A DNA stretch of 64,000 bases from Bradyrhizobium diversitatis (GCF_016031635.1 NZ_JACEGD010000015.1:62001-126000); one strand, 5' to 3'; shown: positions 28,554-37,240, counted from the first letter of the stretch. The notes: generated by a model not told the origin, from the letters alone. Made by a program: numbers and translations.

Positions 28554-29672
28554 TTACTGGCCCCACACTTCCTTCGCGATCTCGACCGCAAGGCTGAGCT
28601 TGGCCCATTGCTCCTCCTCGGAGAGGACGTTGCCCTCTTCCGTCGAGGCAAAGCCGCATTGCGGCGAGAGTGCGAGTTGCTCCAGCGGGGCGAACTTGGC
28701 GGCTTCTTCCAGGCGGCGCTTGATGTCGTCCTTCTTCTCGAGCTCACCGAACTTCGAGGTGATGACGCCGACCACGACGACCTTGTTGCCCTTGGGCAGG
28801 AAGCGAAGCGGCTCGAAGCCGCCGGCGCGGTCGCTGTCGTATTCGAGGAAGTAACCGTCGTAATTGGTGCCGGCGAGCATGGTCTCGGCCACCGGCTCGT
28901 AGCCGCCCGAGGAGATCCAGGTGGAGCGGAAATTACCGCGGCAGACATGCGTCGTCACCACCATGTCGGCTGGCTTTTCGGCCAGCGCATAGTTGATGAT
29001 GCGCGCATAGATCTGCTGGAGACCATCCGGGTTGTCGCCGCGCTCACGCGCCTTCTGCAATTCGTCCTGCGAGCAGAGATAGGCCCAGACGGTATCGTCG
29101 AACTGGAGATAGCGGCAGCCGGCGTCATAGAAGGCCTTCAGCGCCTTGCGATAGGTCTTGCCGAGATCCTCGTAGAACGCATCGAGATCGGGATAGACGT
29201 CCTTGGAGATCGACTTGCGGCCGCCGCGGAAGTGGAGCACCGTCGGCGACGGGATCGTCATCTTGGCGGTAACGTGGGCCTGGTCGGCGTATTTCTTCAG
29301 GAAGCGGAAGTGATCCAGCATCGGGTGGTTGTCGGGGAAATCGAGCTTGCCGATGACGCGGACCGCATCGTGGCGGGTTTGCACGCCCGCGAACTGGATG
29401 CCGGTGTCGGGGTGGAACAGCTCGCAGCCGGTGAGCTTGGCCAGGAAGTCGAAATGCCACCAGGAGCGGCGGAATTCGCCGTCGGTCGCGAGCTTCAGGC
29501 CAATCGAGGCCTGCTTGTGCACGACCTTCTCGATCTCCAAATCCTCGATCTTGCGCAGATCGTCGGCCGAGATCTCGCCCTTCTCGAGCCTGGCGCGCGC
29601 CTCCTTGATCTTGGCCGGACGCAGGAGACTGCCGACCTCGTCGGCGCGGAAAGGGGCTCTGGTTCGCTGCAT
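28554..29672 (-). CDS. Cobalamin-independent methionine synthase-type methyltransferase (MetE C-terminal / YxjG-YxjH family)
   Basis: This single-domain zinc enzyme of 372 residues is related to the C-terminal half of MetE and is likely to methylate homocysteine or a related thiol. The expected zinc ligands are visible: His-Val-Cys near residue 240 and a Cys in Ser-Pro-Gln-Cys-Gly-Phe near 333. The Tyr-Leu-Gln-Phe-Asp-Asp segment mid-protein is also typical. ATG 29672 with GGGAGA upstream was chosen over a longer opening to 29726. It completes a methyl-cycle neighbourhood with metK and ahcY. The methyl donor is uncertain, since these short forms often do not use the folate of full MetE. Confidence 0.85.
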   Translation of the reverse strand: MQRTRAPFRADEVGSLLRPAKIKEARARLEKGEISADDLRKIEDLEIEKVVHKQASIGLKLATDGEFRRSWWHFDFLAKLTGCELFHPDTGIQFAGVQTRHDAVRVIGKLDFPDNHPMLDHFRFLKKYADQAHVTAKMTIPSPTVLHFRGGRKSISKDVYPDLDAFYEDLGKTYRKALKAFYDAGCRYLQFDDTVWAYLCSQDELQKARERGDNPDGLQQIYARIINYALAEKPADMVVTTHVCRGNFRSTWISSGGYEPVAETMLAGTNYDGYFLEYDSDRAGGFEPLRFLPKGNKVVVVGVITSKFGELEKKDDIKRRLEEAAKFAPLEQLALSPQCGFASTEEGNVLSEEEQWAKLSLAVEIAKEVWGQ

Positions 29673-29713
29673 TTTTGTTTCTCCCGAAATTTCAGTCAGC
29701 GCTCGTTGTACTC

Positions 29714-29737
29714 CTTCTCCCCGCAAGCGGGGAGAAG
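29714..29737. repeat. Short palindrome (CTTCTCCCCGC family) between livF and the MetE-like gene
   Basis: Eleven-base perfect arms CTTCTCCCCGC and GCGGGGAGAAG are separated by AA. It lies after the livF stop and before the MetE-like start, both leftward. The core is the same as that of the long palindromes bounding the DUF559 cassette at 42414-42890. It may act as a terminator or an mRNA-stabilising hairpin. Confidence 0.6.
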
Positions 29738-29745
29738 CGAAGAAA

Positions 29746-30462
29746 TCAGTGGACCGCTGCCCCTGCGACGCCGAGGTGGCGTTCCAGGACCGAGGGATCG
29801 GCCTTCAGCGCGGCACTCGGGGCGTCGTGGACGATCGTTCCGCGCTCCAATATCACAACGCGGTCGGCGAGCCCCAGAATCTTTTGGGCATTCTGCTCGA
29901 CGATGATCGAGCAGATGCCGCCCGCCCGGGTGATGGTCCCGATCGCCTTGAGCAGCTCCTCGACGATAATGGGGGCGAGGCCCTCGGTCGGCTCGTCCAG
30001 CAGCAGGACTTTCGGGTTGAGGGTCAGCGCGCGGCCGATCGCCAGCATCTGCTGCTCGCCGCCGGAGAGCTGGTTGCCAAAGTTGCTGCGCCGTTCCTTC
30101 AGCCGCGGGAACATCTCGTAAACCTTCTCGACGGTCCAGGGACCGGGCTGCTCCACCGCCGTCATGTTCTCTTCCACCGTCAGCGAGCGGAAGATGTTGC
30201 GCTCCTGCGGCACCCAGCCAATGCCGGCGCGGGCCCGCTGGTCGGGACGCAGCGTCGTGACGTCGGCGCCGGCGAGCGCGATCGAGCCGGAGAAGCGGCG
30301 GGTGACGCCGACGATGGAGTTGATCAGCGTGGTCTTGCCGGTGCCGTTGCGACCGAGCAGCGCCAGCACCTGGCCCTCGGCGAGGCGCAGGGACATGTTG
30401 GGCAGGACCACCGCCTCGCCATAGCCGGCGCGCAGGGAATCGATCGCGAGCAGGTCAGACAT
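29746..30462 (-). CDS. livF: Branched-chain amino acid-type ABC transporter ATP-binding protein
   Basis: This 238-residue ATPase subunit energises uptake through the LivHM permease. It has Walker A GRNGTGKTT near 35-43, the signature LSGGEQQM near 134, and Walker B LLLDEP near 158. The Arg-Asn-Ile-Phe segment between them and the short length mark the LivF rather than the LivG type. Its start overlaps the end of livG by eight bases. It is the last gene of the cluster; the substrate class is set by the binding protein at 33284. Confidence 0.9.
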   Translation of the reverse strand: MSDLLAIDSLRAGYGEAVVLPNMSLRLAEGQVLALLGRNGTGKTTLINSIVGVTRRFSGSIALAGADVTTLRPDQRARAGIGWVPQERNIFRSLTVEENMTAVEQPGPWTVEKVYEMFPRLKERRSNFGNQLSGGEQQMLAIGRALTLNPKVLLLDEPTEGLAPIIVEELLKAIGTITRAGGICSIIVEQNAQKILGLADRVVILERGTIVHDAPSAALKADPSVLERHLGVAGAAVH

Positions 30463-31210
30463 TGACCGCCTCCTCGCCGAGATAGACAGCCTTCACCTGC
30501 GGATCGCGCGCGACCTGTTCGGGCGGCCCCTCGGTGAGCAGCGCGCCCGAGACCAGCACCGAGATGCGGTCGGCGAAGGAGAACACGAGATCCATGTCGT
30601 GTTCGATCAGGAGCACGGTGACGTCGCGCGGCAGCGCGCCGACGACGGCGAGAATGTCGTGGCGCTCGCTCTCGGGCACGCCGGCAGCGGGCTCGTCGAG
30701 CAGCAGAACGCGCGGCTTGGCGGCAATGGCAACCGCAATCTCGAGCAGGCGCTGCTTGCCGTAGGGCAGCGTCACCGTCTGTTCGTTCATGACGTCGAGC
30801 AGGTGGAAGCGCGCCAGCAGTTCGGCAATCTCGTCATTGACGTCATTGCGCGTGCCCATCCGTCGCCACCAGTCGCCGCCATGGCCGAGACGCTCGGAAA
30901 CGGCAAGGCCGATGGTCTCGAGCGGGGTCAGGTCGGGATAGAGCTGGTTGATCTGGAAGGTACGCGACAGGCCGCGCAGCACGCGCCTGTGCACCGGCAG
31001 ATCGGTGATGTCCTGGCCTTCGAGCAGGATGCGGCCCGAGTTCGGCTTGAGCACCCCGGTGAGCTGGTTGATGACCGTGGTCTTGCCCGCGCCGTTCGGG
31101 CCGATCAGCGCGTGGCGGGCGCCCTGCTCGATCCTCAAGGACAAATCGCGGGTGACGCGCAGGCCGCCGAACTGCTTTTCGAGATTCTTCGTTTCGAGCG
31201 CGATGGTCAT
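30455..31210 (-). CDS. livG: Branched-chain amino acid-type ABC transporter ATP-binding protein
   Basis: This second ATPase of the transporter has 251 residues. It has Walker A GPNGAGKTT near 39 and the LivG-typical Ser-Arg-Thr-Phe-Gln-Ile-Asn segment near 85. The ABC signature is replaced by Leu-Pro-Tyr-Gly-Lys-Gln-Arg, as is common in LivG proteins, and Walker B is LLLDEP near 172. The start overlaps the livM stop by four bases and the end overlaps livF by eight. Confidence 0.9.
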   Translation of the reverse strand: MTIALETKNLEKQFGGLRVTRDLSLRIEQGARHALIGPNGAGKTTVINQLTGVLKPNSGRILLEGQDITDLPVHRRVLRGLSRTFQINQLYPDLTPLETIGLAVSERLGHGGDWWRRMGTRNDVNDEIAELLARFHLLDVMNEQTVTLPYGKQRLLEIAVAIAAKPRVLLLDEPAAGVPESERHDILAVVGALPRDVTVLLIEHDMDLVFSFADRISVLVSGALLTEGPPEQVARDPQVKAVYLGEEAVNV

Positions 31211-32235
31211 GCGTCGCTCTCCGGCACGGCAACGACGGCCTTGCGCCCGGCGAGCTGCTTGATCACCAGATTCGGCACATACAGCACCCAGCGATGCAGC
31301 CGCTGGCGGCCGACCAGAACGATCACGACCAGCACGAGCCCGATCCAGAACTGCCAGTATTGCGGCGTGATGGTCGAGAACAATTCCTGGAGCATGCGGA
31401 ACACCACCGCGCCGATCAGCCCGCCATAGAGATAGCCGGTGCCACCGATCACGAGCACCAGCATCAAGTCGGCGGATCGCTCGAAAGCGAACACATCGAG
31501 CGAGGCGATCGCAGTGGTCTGGGTGAACAGCGCGCCCGCGATGCCGGCATAGAACGCAGCCAGCGTGTAGATCGCGATCAGGCGGCGGTTGACCGGAATG
31601 CCGATGGCGGCGGCCCGGAGCGGATTGTTCTTGATCGCGCGCAGCGACAGGCCGAACGGCGAATGCACGACACGGCGGGCGAACAGGAACAGCAGGAACA
31701 GGACAGCCAGCGAATAGAAGAAGCCGGCCTTGCCGAACATGTCGAAGGGGATCACGCCGAAGATCGGCTGCATCTCGATGCCCTGCAGGCCGTCGGTGCC
31801 GCCGGTGATGTTGGAGAAGCGCTCGGCGAGCGCCTCCAGCAGCAGGGCGATGCCGAGCGTCACCATCAAACGCGTCAGGTCGACGCCGCGGATCACCAGG
31901 AAGCTGGTGGCAAAGCCGAGCACCATCGCGGCAAGACCGGCGACGACCAGCGCCAGCACGGGCTCGGTGACGATGCCATGAAGCGCAAGAAGCCCGGCCG
32001 CATAGGCGCCAACGCCGAAGAACGCGGCATGGCCGAGCGAGACGATGCCGGCATAGCCGAGGATCAGGTCGAGCGACATCGTGAACAGCGCGAGCCGCAG
32101 GATGTCGGTCATGATCAGATAGCGGTTGGGAAAGGCGAAGCCGCAGGCCAGCACGATCAGCCAGAAGGCGACTTCACCGTAGTGCCACCGCGCGTGGCGC
32201 TGGGCGTGATAACCGACGTCGGACGAAGCGCTCAT
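31207..32235 (-). CDS. livM: Branched-chain amino acid-type ABC transporter permease
   Basis: This inner-membrane permease of 342 residues has about ten hydrophobic segments. It shows the family segment Leu-Gly-Tyr-Ala-Gly-Ile-Val-Ser-Leu-Gly-His-Ala-Ala-Phe-Phe in the first third and the cytoplasmic coupling motif with Arg-Ala-Ile-Lys-Asn-Asn-Pro-Leu-Arg-Ala near 205. ATG 32235 was chosen; the longer open frame runs back through livH in an unlikely reading. It pairs with the next gene as a heterodimer. Confidence 0.9.
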   Translation of the reverse strand: MSASSDVGYHAQRHARWHYGEVAFWLIVLACGFAFPNRYLIMTDILRLALFTMSLDLILGYAGIVSLGHAAFFGVGAYAAGLLALHGIVTEPVLALVVAGLAAMVLGFATSFLVIRGVDLTRLMVTLGIALLLEALAERFSNITGGTDGLQGIEMQPIFGVIPFDMFGKAGFFYSLAVLFLLFLFARRVVHSPFGLSLRAIKNNPLRAAAIGIPVNRRLIAIYTLAAFYAGIAGALFTQTTAIASLDVFAFERSADLMLVLVIGGTGYLYGGLIGAVVFRMLQELFSTITPQYWQFWIGLVLVVIVLVGRQRLHRWVLYVPNLVIKQLAGRKAVVAVPESDA

Positions 32236-32243
32236 CGGCGAAC

Positions 32244-33113
32244 TCAACGCGCGGCCGTGCGGCCGAACAGGCCGTTCGGGCGCCAGATCAGGATCAGGAT
32301 CATCATGGTGTAGATCACGAACGGCCCCATCTTCGGCACGTAATATTTGCCGGCGACGTCGCCGATGCCGAGCAGGAGCGAGGCCAGGAACGGGCCGGTG
32401 ATCGAAGAGGAGCCGCCCACGGTGACCACGATCAGGAAGTAGATCATGAATTTCAGTGGAAAATATGGGTCGAGGCCGAGGATCTCGGCGCTGAGCGCGC
32501 CGCCGAGGCCGGCGAGCCCGCATCCGAAGGCGAAGGTGAAGGCGAACACCTGCGGCACGTTGATGCCGAGGCCGCTGGCGGCGCGCGGGTCGTCGACCGC
32601 GGCGCGCAGGCGGCTGCCGAAGCGCGTCTTGGCCAGCACCATCTGAAGCGCGATGGTAAGCAGGCCGCAGATCACGATGATCATCAACCGGTAGCGGCCG
32701 ATGCCGACGCCGAACAGGTCGAACTGGCCCTGGAGCGCGGCCGGCAAATTGATGAAGACGCGCGAGGAGCCCTGGATGTAGTCCACGGCCGCCACCGACA
32801 TGAAGGTCAGGCCGATCGTGAACAGAACCTGGTCGAGATGGTTGCGCGCATAGAGGTGGCGGTACAGCGTGCGTTCAAGCACTATACCGATTGCAGCCGA
32901 AGAAACGAAAGCGAGCGGCAGGGCGGCGAAGAATGGCCAGCCCATCCGGTTGACCAGCACCATGCAGACATAGCCGCCGGCCATGGCGAAGGCGCCATGG
33001 GCGAGATTGACGAAATTCATCAGGCCGAGCGTGACCGCGAGCCCGCAGGCGAGCACGAACAGCAGCATGCCGTAAGCAACGCCATCGAACAGGTTGGTGA
33101 GGATTGCGGTCAT
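32244..33113 (-). CDS. livH: Branched-chain amino acid-type ABC transporter permease
   Basis: This permease of 289 residues begins with the characteristic Asn-Leu-Phe-Asp-Gly-Val-Ala-Tyr-Gly-Met segment and a Met-Asn-Phe-Val-Asn-Leu-Ala-His-Gly loop. The coupling motif (Arg-Ala-Ala-Val-Asp-Asp-Pro-Arg-Ala-Ala) lies near 188. ATG 33113 is the natural start; the apparent upstream extension is translated palindrome. The gap to livM is eight bases. Confidence 0.9.
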   Translation of the reverse strand: MTAILTNLFDGVAYGMLLFVLACGLAVTLGLMNFVNLAHGAFAMAGGYVCMVLVNRMGWPFFAALPLAFVSSAAIGIVLERTLYRHLYARNHLDQVLFTIGLTFMSVAAVDYIQGSSRVFINLPAALQGQFDLFGVGIGRYRLMIIVICGLLTIALQMVLAKTRFGSRLRAAVDDPRAASGLGINVPQVFAFTFAFGCGLAGLGGALSAEILGLDPYFPLKFMIYFLIVVTVGGSSSITGPFLASLLLGIGDVAGKYYVPKMGPFVIYTMMILILIWRPNGLFGRTAAR

Positions 33114-33134
33114 TGTCTCAGCTTGGAGTTGGTC

Positions 33135-33214
33135 GTCATGGCCGGGCTCGTCCCGGCCATCCACGTTCTTGTCCGGGCCGCCGCGTGGATGCCCGGGTCA
33201 AGCCCGGGCATGAC
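33135..33214. repeat. Long imperfect inverted repeat upstream of livH
   Basis: Arms of about 31 bases starting GTCATGGCCGGGCTCGT and ending AAGCCCGGGCATGAC are near-complementary around an 18-base loop. This is a very common intergenic palindrome type in Bradyrhizobium and Rhodopseudomonas. It separates livK from livH and may set the excess of binding protein over permease by protecting or terminating the mRNA. Confidence 0.7.
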
Positions 33215-33234
33215 GCTGGAGCAAGCGGCATGAG

Positions 33235-33267
33235 ATCCCGGTTTCGCGCTAATGCGCGCTCCGGGAT
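33235..33267. repeat. Short palindrome following livK
   Basis: Arms ATCCCGG and CCGGGAT enclose an inner GCGC/GCGC pairing. It lies 17 bases beyond the livK stop on the minus strand, so it is placed to act as a partial terminator or as mRNA 3'-end protection between livK and livH. Confidence 0.5.
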
Positions 33268-33283
33268 GACGCGCTTTCGCGCG

Positions 33284-34474
33284 TCACTTCTTGGTCTTGC
33301 CGAGGTCCTTGACGGCTTCGAAGGTCGCGAACTCGACGTTGTAGAGCTCGCCGTCGACCTTCTCGACCTTGCGGATGTAGATGTTCTGCACGATGTCACG
33401 GGTCTCGGGATCGATCGAGATCGGGCCGCGCGGGCTTTCCCACTTCATCCCCTTCATGGCCTCGACAAGCTTGGTGCCGTCCGTGTCGCCGCCGGTCTTC
33501 TTCAGCGCCTCGTAGATCAGATGGATGCCGTCATAGCCGCCCACGGCCATGAAGCCCGGACGGTTGCCGAAGGCCTTCTTGTAGGCTGCGACGAAATCCT
33601 TGTTCATCTGCGAGGGATGCGCCGCAGAATAGAGGTGCGCGGTGACGGTGCCAAGCACAGCATCGCCCATGTTGTTGAGCAGGTCGTCGTCGGTGACGTC
33701 TCCGGGCCCGATCACTTTGATGCCGGCCTTGTCGAGGCCGCGCTCGGCATACTGTTTCATGAAGTTGCCACCCTGGCCGGCCGGCACGAACACGAAGATC
33801 GCATCGGGCTTGGCGTCCTTCATGCGCTGGAGGAACGGCGCGAAGTCAGGATTTTGCAAGGGCGTCTTGACCTCTTCGACCACCTCACCACCGCCCGCGG
33901 TGAAATGCTGCTTGAAGAAGTTGAGCGCGTCATTGCCCGGCGCGTAGTCCGAAGTCAGCGTCGCGACCTTCTTGATGCCGTTCTTCACCGCCCAGTCGCC
34001 GATGATGGTTGATGACTGCGCCAGCGTGAAGCTGGTGCGCACGATATAGGGCGAGCGCTCGGTGATGATGGAAGTGCCGGCTGCCATCACGACTTCCGGA
34101 ATCTTGGCCTGCGTGGCGAGCGGCGCGGCAGCAAGCGCGGCTGGAGTCACGCCGAAGCCGGCGATGAAATTGACCTTGTCGTTGACGATCAGCTCCTGCG
34201 CGGCGGTCTTGGTCTTGTCCGGGATCGCAGCATCGTCCTTGACGATGATCTCGATCTTCTTGCCGGCGACGGTGTCGCCCTTCTGCTGCATGTAGAGCTT
34301 GATCGCGTTCTCGATCTGCTTGCCGGTCGAGGCTTGGCCGCCGGTCATCGGCAGGATCAGACCGATCTTGACGCTGTCCTGGGCCTTCGCAGGCGCGAGG
34401 CCGGCAAGGCCTGCAATGGCCGCAACCGCGGCGGCCCAAGTCGCCTTATGCGACAGTTGTTTGCGTTCGAACAT
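33284..34474 (-). CDS. livK: Periplasmic substrate-binding protein of liv-type ABC transporter
   Basis: This secreted protein of 396 residues has a signal peptide (positively charged start, hydrophobic core, likely cleavage after Ala31 in AKA-QD). The mature part starts with the family strand Val-Lys-Ile-Gly-Leu-Ile-Leu-Pro-Met-Thr-Gly and has a type I periplasmic-binding fold. Ligands of this family range from branched-chain amino acids to aromatic acids and amides, so the substrate is open. AGGGGAGGG precedes ATG 34474. As first gene of the cluster it is followed by two palindromes before livH. Confidence 0.9.
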   Translation of the reverse strand: MFERKQLSHKATWAAAVAAIAGLAGLAPAKAQDSVKIGLILPMTGGQASTGKQIENAIKLYMQQKGDTVAGKKIEIIVKDDAAIPDKTKTAAQELIVNDKVNFIAGFGVTPAALAAAPLATQAKIPEVVMAAGTSIITERSPYIVRTSFTLAQSSTIIGDWAVKNGIKKVATLTSDYAPGNDALNFFKQHFTAGGGEVVEEVKTPLQNPDFAPFLQRMKDAKPDAIFVFVPAGQGGNFMKQYAERGLDKAGIKVIGPGDVTDDDLLNNMGDAVLGTVTAHLYSAAHPSQMNKDFVAAYKKAFGNRPGFMAVGGYDGIHLIYEALKKTGGDTDGTKLVEAMKGMKWESPRGPISIDPETRDIVQNIYIRKVEKVDGELYNVEFATFEAVKDLGKTKK

Positions 34475-34973
34475 CAGATGTCCCTCCCCTTCATTCCTGA
34501 CCGTTGTGCCCTGGACCGAGTGCCCGGCCCTTGCCTTCACCTTTAGCTGCCGCAAGTGCTCGGCGGCGCCACATGGGCGTCTTTCGCGCCCTGCTTGTCA
34601 ATCGGACGTTCGGCGGCCCTTCGGCACAGCCCGAGTGTCCAGAAGACCGATCGACTGGACGCGGTGCCACCGCATCGGAGTAGCTCGAGCACCGCCTTCA
34701 TTTGTACGAATGTACAAACAAAATGGACTTGTCAACGAAAACCCCTGCCCGCGGACCAAGCCATGTTGTCGCGAGCCTCGCACCAAGTCCAGAAATGCGA
34801 AGGATCGCGTGCATGGAGGATTTCGCCTTTCTTTTGCAGAATCTGTACATCCACGCGCCTCACTCGGGCGCAACTCGGTAACAAATTACCTACCTCGAAT
34901 AAGTCTATTTTACCTTGTTGAAGGCTACGCTTCTTCCTGCCGAACTGGCGTCCAATCACCGAACGCGTACACC
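34475..34973. other. Divergent 499-base control region between livK and a lipoprotein gene
   Basis: It holds the upstream DNA of livK (leftward) and of a small lipoprotein gene (rightward). The middle is distinctly A+T-rich for this genome and carries an 18-base perfect palindrome at 34701-34718. Open frames here have no family resemblance and are not called. Confidence 0.55.
34701..34718. promoter_or_regulatory. Perfect palindromic operator candidate TTTGTAC-N4-GTACAAA
   Basis: Two 7-base arms, TTTGTAC and GTACAAA, flank GAAT. Symmetry and spacing are those of an operator for a dimeric repressor such as a TetR-type protein. It lies 226 bases before the livK start and 255 before the lipoprotein start, in the A+T-rich centre of the divergent region. 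No TetR gene is in the window, so the regulator would act in trans. Confidence 0.5.
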
Positions 34974-35258
34974 ATGCCCAAGCCTCTTCGTTCCGCCCTC
35001 GTCCTCGTTGCGCTTGCCGCGGGGCTGTCCGGCTGCGGGACGGTTAACGAAAAACTCTCCGCCGGCATGGGCGATTACGTCCCGCAATGGGCCGGCGGCC
35101 TGCCCGCCGATGCTCCGCCGCGACCGGGCACGCCGCAATACGACGCCTACATGAAGGAACGCGAACGCAAACGCCTGCTGCCGGCCGCGGATCGCGAGAA
35201 GGAAGAACAGGCCCAGAAGGGCGCAACGGGAACGGCGTCGGGCAACGCGGTGCGTTGA
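34974..35258 (+). CDS. Small outer-membrane-type lipoprotein of unknown function
   Basis: The 94-residue product has a lipoprotein signal: a basic start, a hydrophobic core, then the lipobox Leu-Ser-Gly-Cys at residues 18-21. The mature part is short, Pro-rich near Gly-Leu-Pro-Ala-Asp-Ala-Pro-Pro-Arg-Pro, and ends in a charged Lys/Arg/Glu-rich helix. The start ATG 34974 lies directly before the signal; the frame is open far upstream without coding character. A palindrome follows the stop. Confidence 0.75.
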   Translation: MPKPLRSALVLVALAAGLSGCGTVNEKLSAGMGDYVPQWAGGLPADAPPRPGTPQYDAYMKERERKRLLPAADREKEEQAQKGATGTASGNAVR

Positions 35259-35261
35259 ATC

Positions 35262-35363
35262 GTCATTCCGGGGCGCCTCGAAGAGGCGAACTATGGTGCG
35301 CAATTGCGCACCTGAGAATCTCGAGATTCCGGGTTCGATGCTGGCGCATCGCCCCGGAATGAC
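35262..35363. repeat. Bradyrhizobium-type palindrome between lipoprotein gene and purU
   Basis: Perfect outer arms GTCATTCCGGGGCG and CGCCCCGGAATGAC enclose two further palindromes, GTGCGCAATTGCGCAC (35296-35311) and AATCTCGAGATT (35318-35329). It lies between convergent genes, so it can serve as a bidirectional terminator or transcript end. Confidence 0.7.
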
Positions 35364-35371
35364 TCCCACGA

Positions 35372-36235
35372 TCAATCCACGAACACCACCGTCTTGCGGC
35401 CGTTGAGGATGACGCGATCGTGGAGATGGTAGCGGATGGCCCGTGCCAGCACGCGGCGCTCGATGTCCCGGCCCTTCCGGACCAGATCCTCAGGCGTGTC
35501 GCGATGGCTGATGCGCTCGACGTCCTGGTCGATGATCGGGCCCTCGTCGAGGTCGCGCGTGACGTAATGCGCGGTGGCGCCGATCAGCTTGACGCCGCGC
35601 TCATGGGCCTGGTGATAGGGCTTGGCGCCCTTGAAGCCAGGCAGGAACGAGTGGTGGATGTTGATGCAGCGCCCCGACAGCTTTGCCGACAGATCGTCGG
35701 ACAGGATCTGCATGTAGCGGGCGAGCACCACCAGATCGGTCTTTGTCTTGCCGACGAGGTCCATGATCTGCGCTTCCTGCTCGCGCTTGGTCTCCTTGGT
35801 CACGGGCAGATGGTGGAACGGGATGCCGCCGAAATCGAGCCCGGAATAGACTTCGCGCGGATGGTTGGAGACGATCGCGGTCGGAATCATCGGCAATTCG
35901 CCGGTGCGCCAGCGATAGAGGATGTCGACCAGGCAGTGGTCGGATTTCGACACCAGCAGCATCACCTTGCGATGCGCGGCGCGGTCCCGCATCTGCCACT
36001 CCATGCCGAAACGCTCGGCGATCGCGGCAAAGCCGGTCTGCAGCGCCGACAGTTCCACGGCAAGATCGGCCGCGGTGAACACCACCCGCATGAAGAACTT
36101 CTCGGTCTCGACGTCGTCGAACTGCTGGGCGTCGAGGATGTTCTGTCCGTTGTGGGCAAGGAACGTCGACACCGCCGAAACGATGCCGGGGCGATCCGGA
36201 CAGGACAGGGTCAGGACATATTGATGGTCGGGCAT
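35372..36235 (-). CDS. purU: Formyltetrahydrofolate deformylase
   Basis: This cytoplasmic enzyme hydrolyses 10-formyltetrahydrofolate to formate and tetrahydrofolate, balancing one-carbon pools. The 287 residues comprise an N-terminal ACT domain (about 1-80, Leu-Thr-Leu-Ser-Cys-Pro-Asp-Arg-Pro-Gly-Ile) and a formyltransferase-fold domain with Ser-Asn-His-Pro near 135, His-His-Ser-Phe-Leu-Pro-Gly-Phe near 204, and Leu-Asp-Glu-Gly-Pro-Ile near 240. This covers the Asn-His-Asp catalytic set. It could relieve folate trapping near a methyl-cycle cluster, but nothing shows co-regulation. Confidence 0.95.
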   Translation of the reverse strand: MPDHQYVLTLSCPDRPGIVSAVSTFLAHNGQNILDAQQFDDVETEKFFMRVVFTAADLAVELSALQTGFAAIAERFGMEWQMRDRAAHRKVMLLVSKSDHCLVDILYRWRTGELPMIPTAIVSNHPREVYSGLDFGGIPFHHLPVTKETKREQEAQIMDLVGKTKTDLVVLARYMQILSDDLSAKLSGRCINIHHSFLPGFKGAKPYHQAHERGVKLIGATAHYVTRDLDEGPIIDQDVERISHRDTPEDLVRKGRDIERRVLARAIRYHLHDRVILNGRKTVVFVD

Positions 36236-36387
36236 GTTGATGAACAGGCTTGGTTCTTGATGAAGGTTTGTGCAGCGGAACTATCCGCGATTTGCGCCCT
36301 GCTCTAGCACCGACCCCGCCCTTGCGCCAATCCCGGGCGCAGAGTCAGGATGAACGGACGATTGCAATCCATGATCGGAGCATACCC

Positions 36388-37227
36388 ATGGCCGACCGCT
36401 TGAACGGCTACCGCATCTTAATTCTGGAAACGCGGGAGGAGGCGCAGTTTTCGAAGCTTCTGGCCGAGCAAGGCGCCGAGGTCGTGCAATGCCCGATGTT
36501 CACCATCCGTGATGCGCCGGACCCGGCTCCGGTGGAGGCCTGGATCTGGCGTGCCATCGACAAGCCCTTCGACGATCTCGTGCTGATGACGGGCGAAGGC
36601 CTGCGTCGGATCATGAAGCTCGCCGGCGCACGCGGGCTCGACACCGCCCTTGTCGCGGCACTCGCCAAAGCGCGAAAATTCACCCGGGGTCCGAAGCCCG
36701 GCAAGGCGCTGCGCGAGATCGGTCTCGAGGCGCAGCAGACCACGGAGAAGCCGACCACCGAGGGGGTGATCGAGATGCTGGCCAGGCTCGACCTGAAAGG
36801 ACGACGCCTCGGTCTCCAGCTCTATCCTGACAAGGACCACGGCGCGCTGACCGGCGCGCTGGCCGCGCGAGGCGCCGCCGTCGATACTGTGCTGCCCTAT
36901 GTCTACGATTCCAAGGCAGCGGATGCGAACATCGTCGCCGCCATCGACGACATGGCCGAGGGGCGGATCGATTCCATTGCGCTGACCAATCTCGGCCAGG
37001 TCCGCCGCCTGATCCAGGCGGCGAAGGCGTATGGCGCCGAAGCAAAACTGCGTACAGGCCTCGAACGGACGTTGATCGCCTCGGTGGGGCCGGCGGTCTC
37101 CGGTGAACTCGCCGCGCACGGTCTGCGCACGGACGTCTCGCCGGCGGATGAAGCCTATTTCATGCGTCCGCTGATCTCGGCGATGGCCGCGGCGCTGGCG
37201 GAGCGGAAACCGGCCGCGACCAGATAA
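36388..37227 (+). CDS. Uroporphyrinogen-III synthase (HemD)-like protein
   Basis: This 279-residue soluble protein of the two-domain HemD fold starts with Ile-Leu-Ile-Leu-Glu-Thr-Arg and has the conserved Thr-Gly-Glu-Gly-Leu near residue 71. It also has a second-domain strand pattern with Leu-Pro-Tyr-Val-Tyr near 171 and a Ser-Val-Gly-Pro-Ala-Val-Ser near 233. True HemD has few invariant residues, so whether this copy serves haem synthesis or sirohaem/cobalamin cannot be said. It has no hem neighbours. ATG 36388 was chosen over an upstream opening lacking coding character. Confidence 0.78.
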   Translation: MADRLNGYRILILETREEAQFSKLLAEQGAEVVQCPMFTIRDAPDPAPVEAWIWRAIDKPFDDLVLMTGEGLRRIMKLAGARGLDTALVAALAKARKFTRGPKPGKALREIGLEAQQTTEKPTTEGVIEMLARLDLKGRRLGLQLYPDKDHGALTGALAARGAAVDTVLPYVYDSKAADANIVAAIDDMAEGRIDSIALTNLGQVRRLIQAAKAYGAEAKLRTGLERTLIASVGPAVSGELAAHGLRTDVSPADEAYFMRPLISAMAAALAERKPAATR

Positions 37228-37240
37228 GAGCTGAGCGCGG

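Noticed and set aside
34598..34873. Open frame on the minus strand in the livK control region
   Set aside because: It spans the operator-like palindrome and A+T-rich promoter DNA, has no ribosome site and no recognisable domain.
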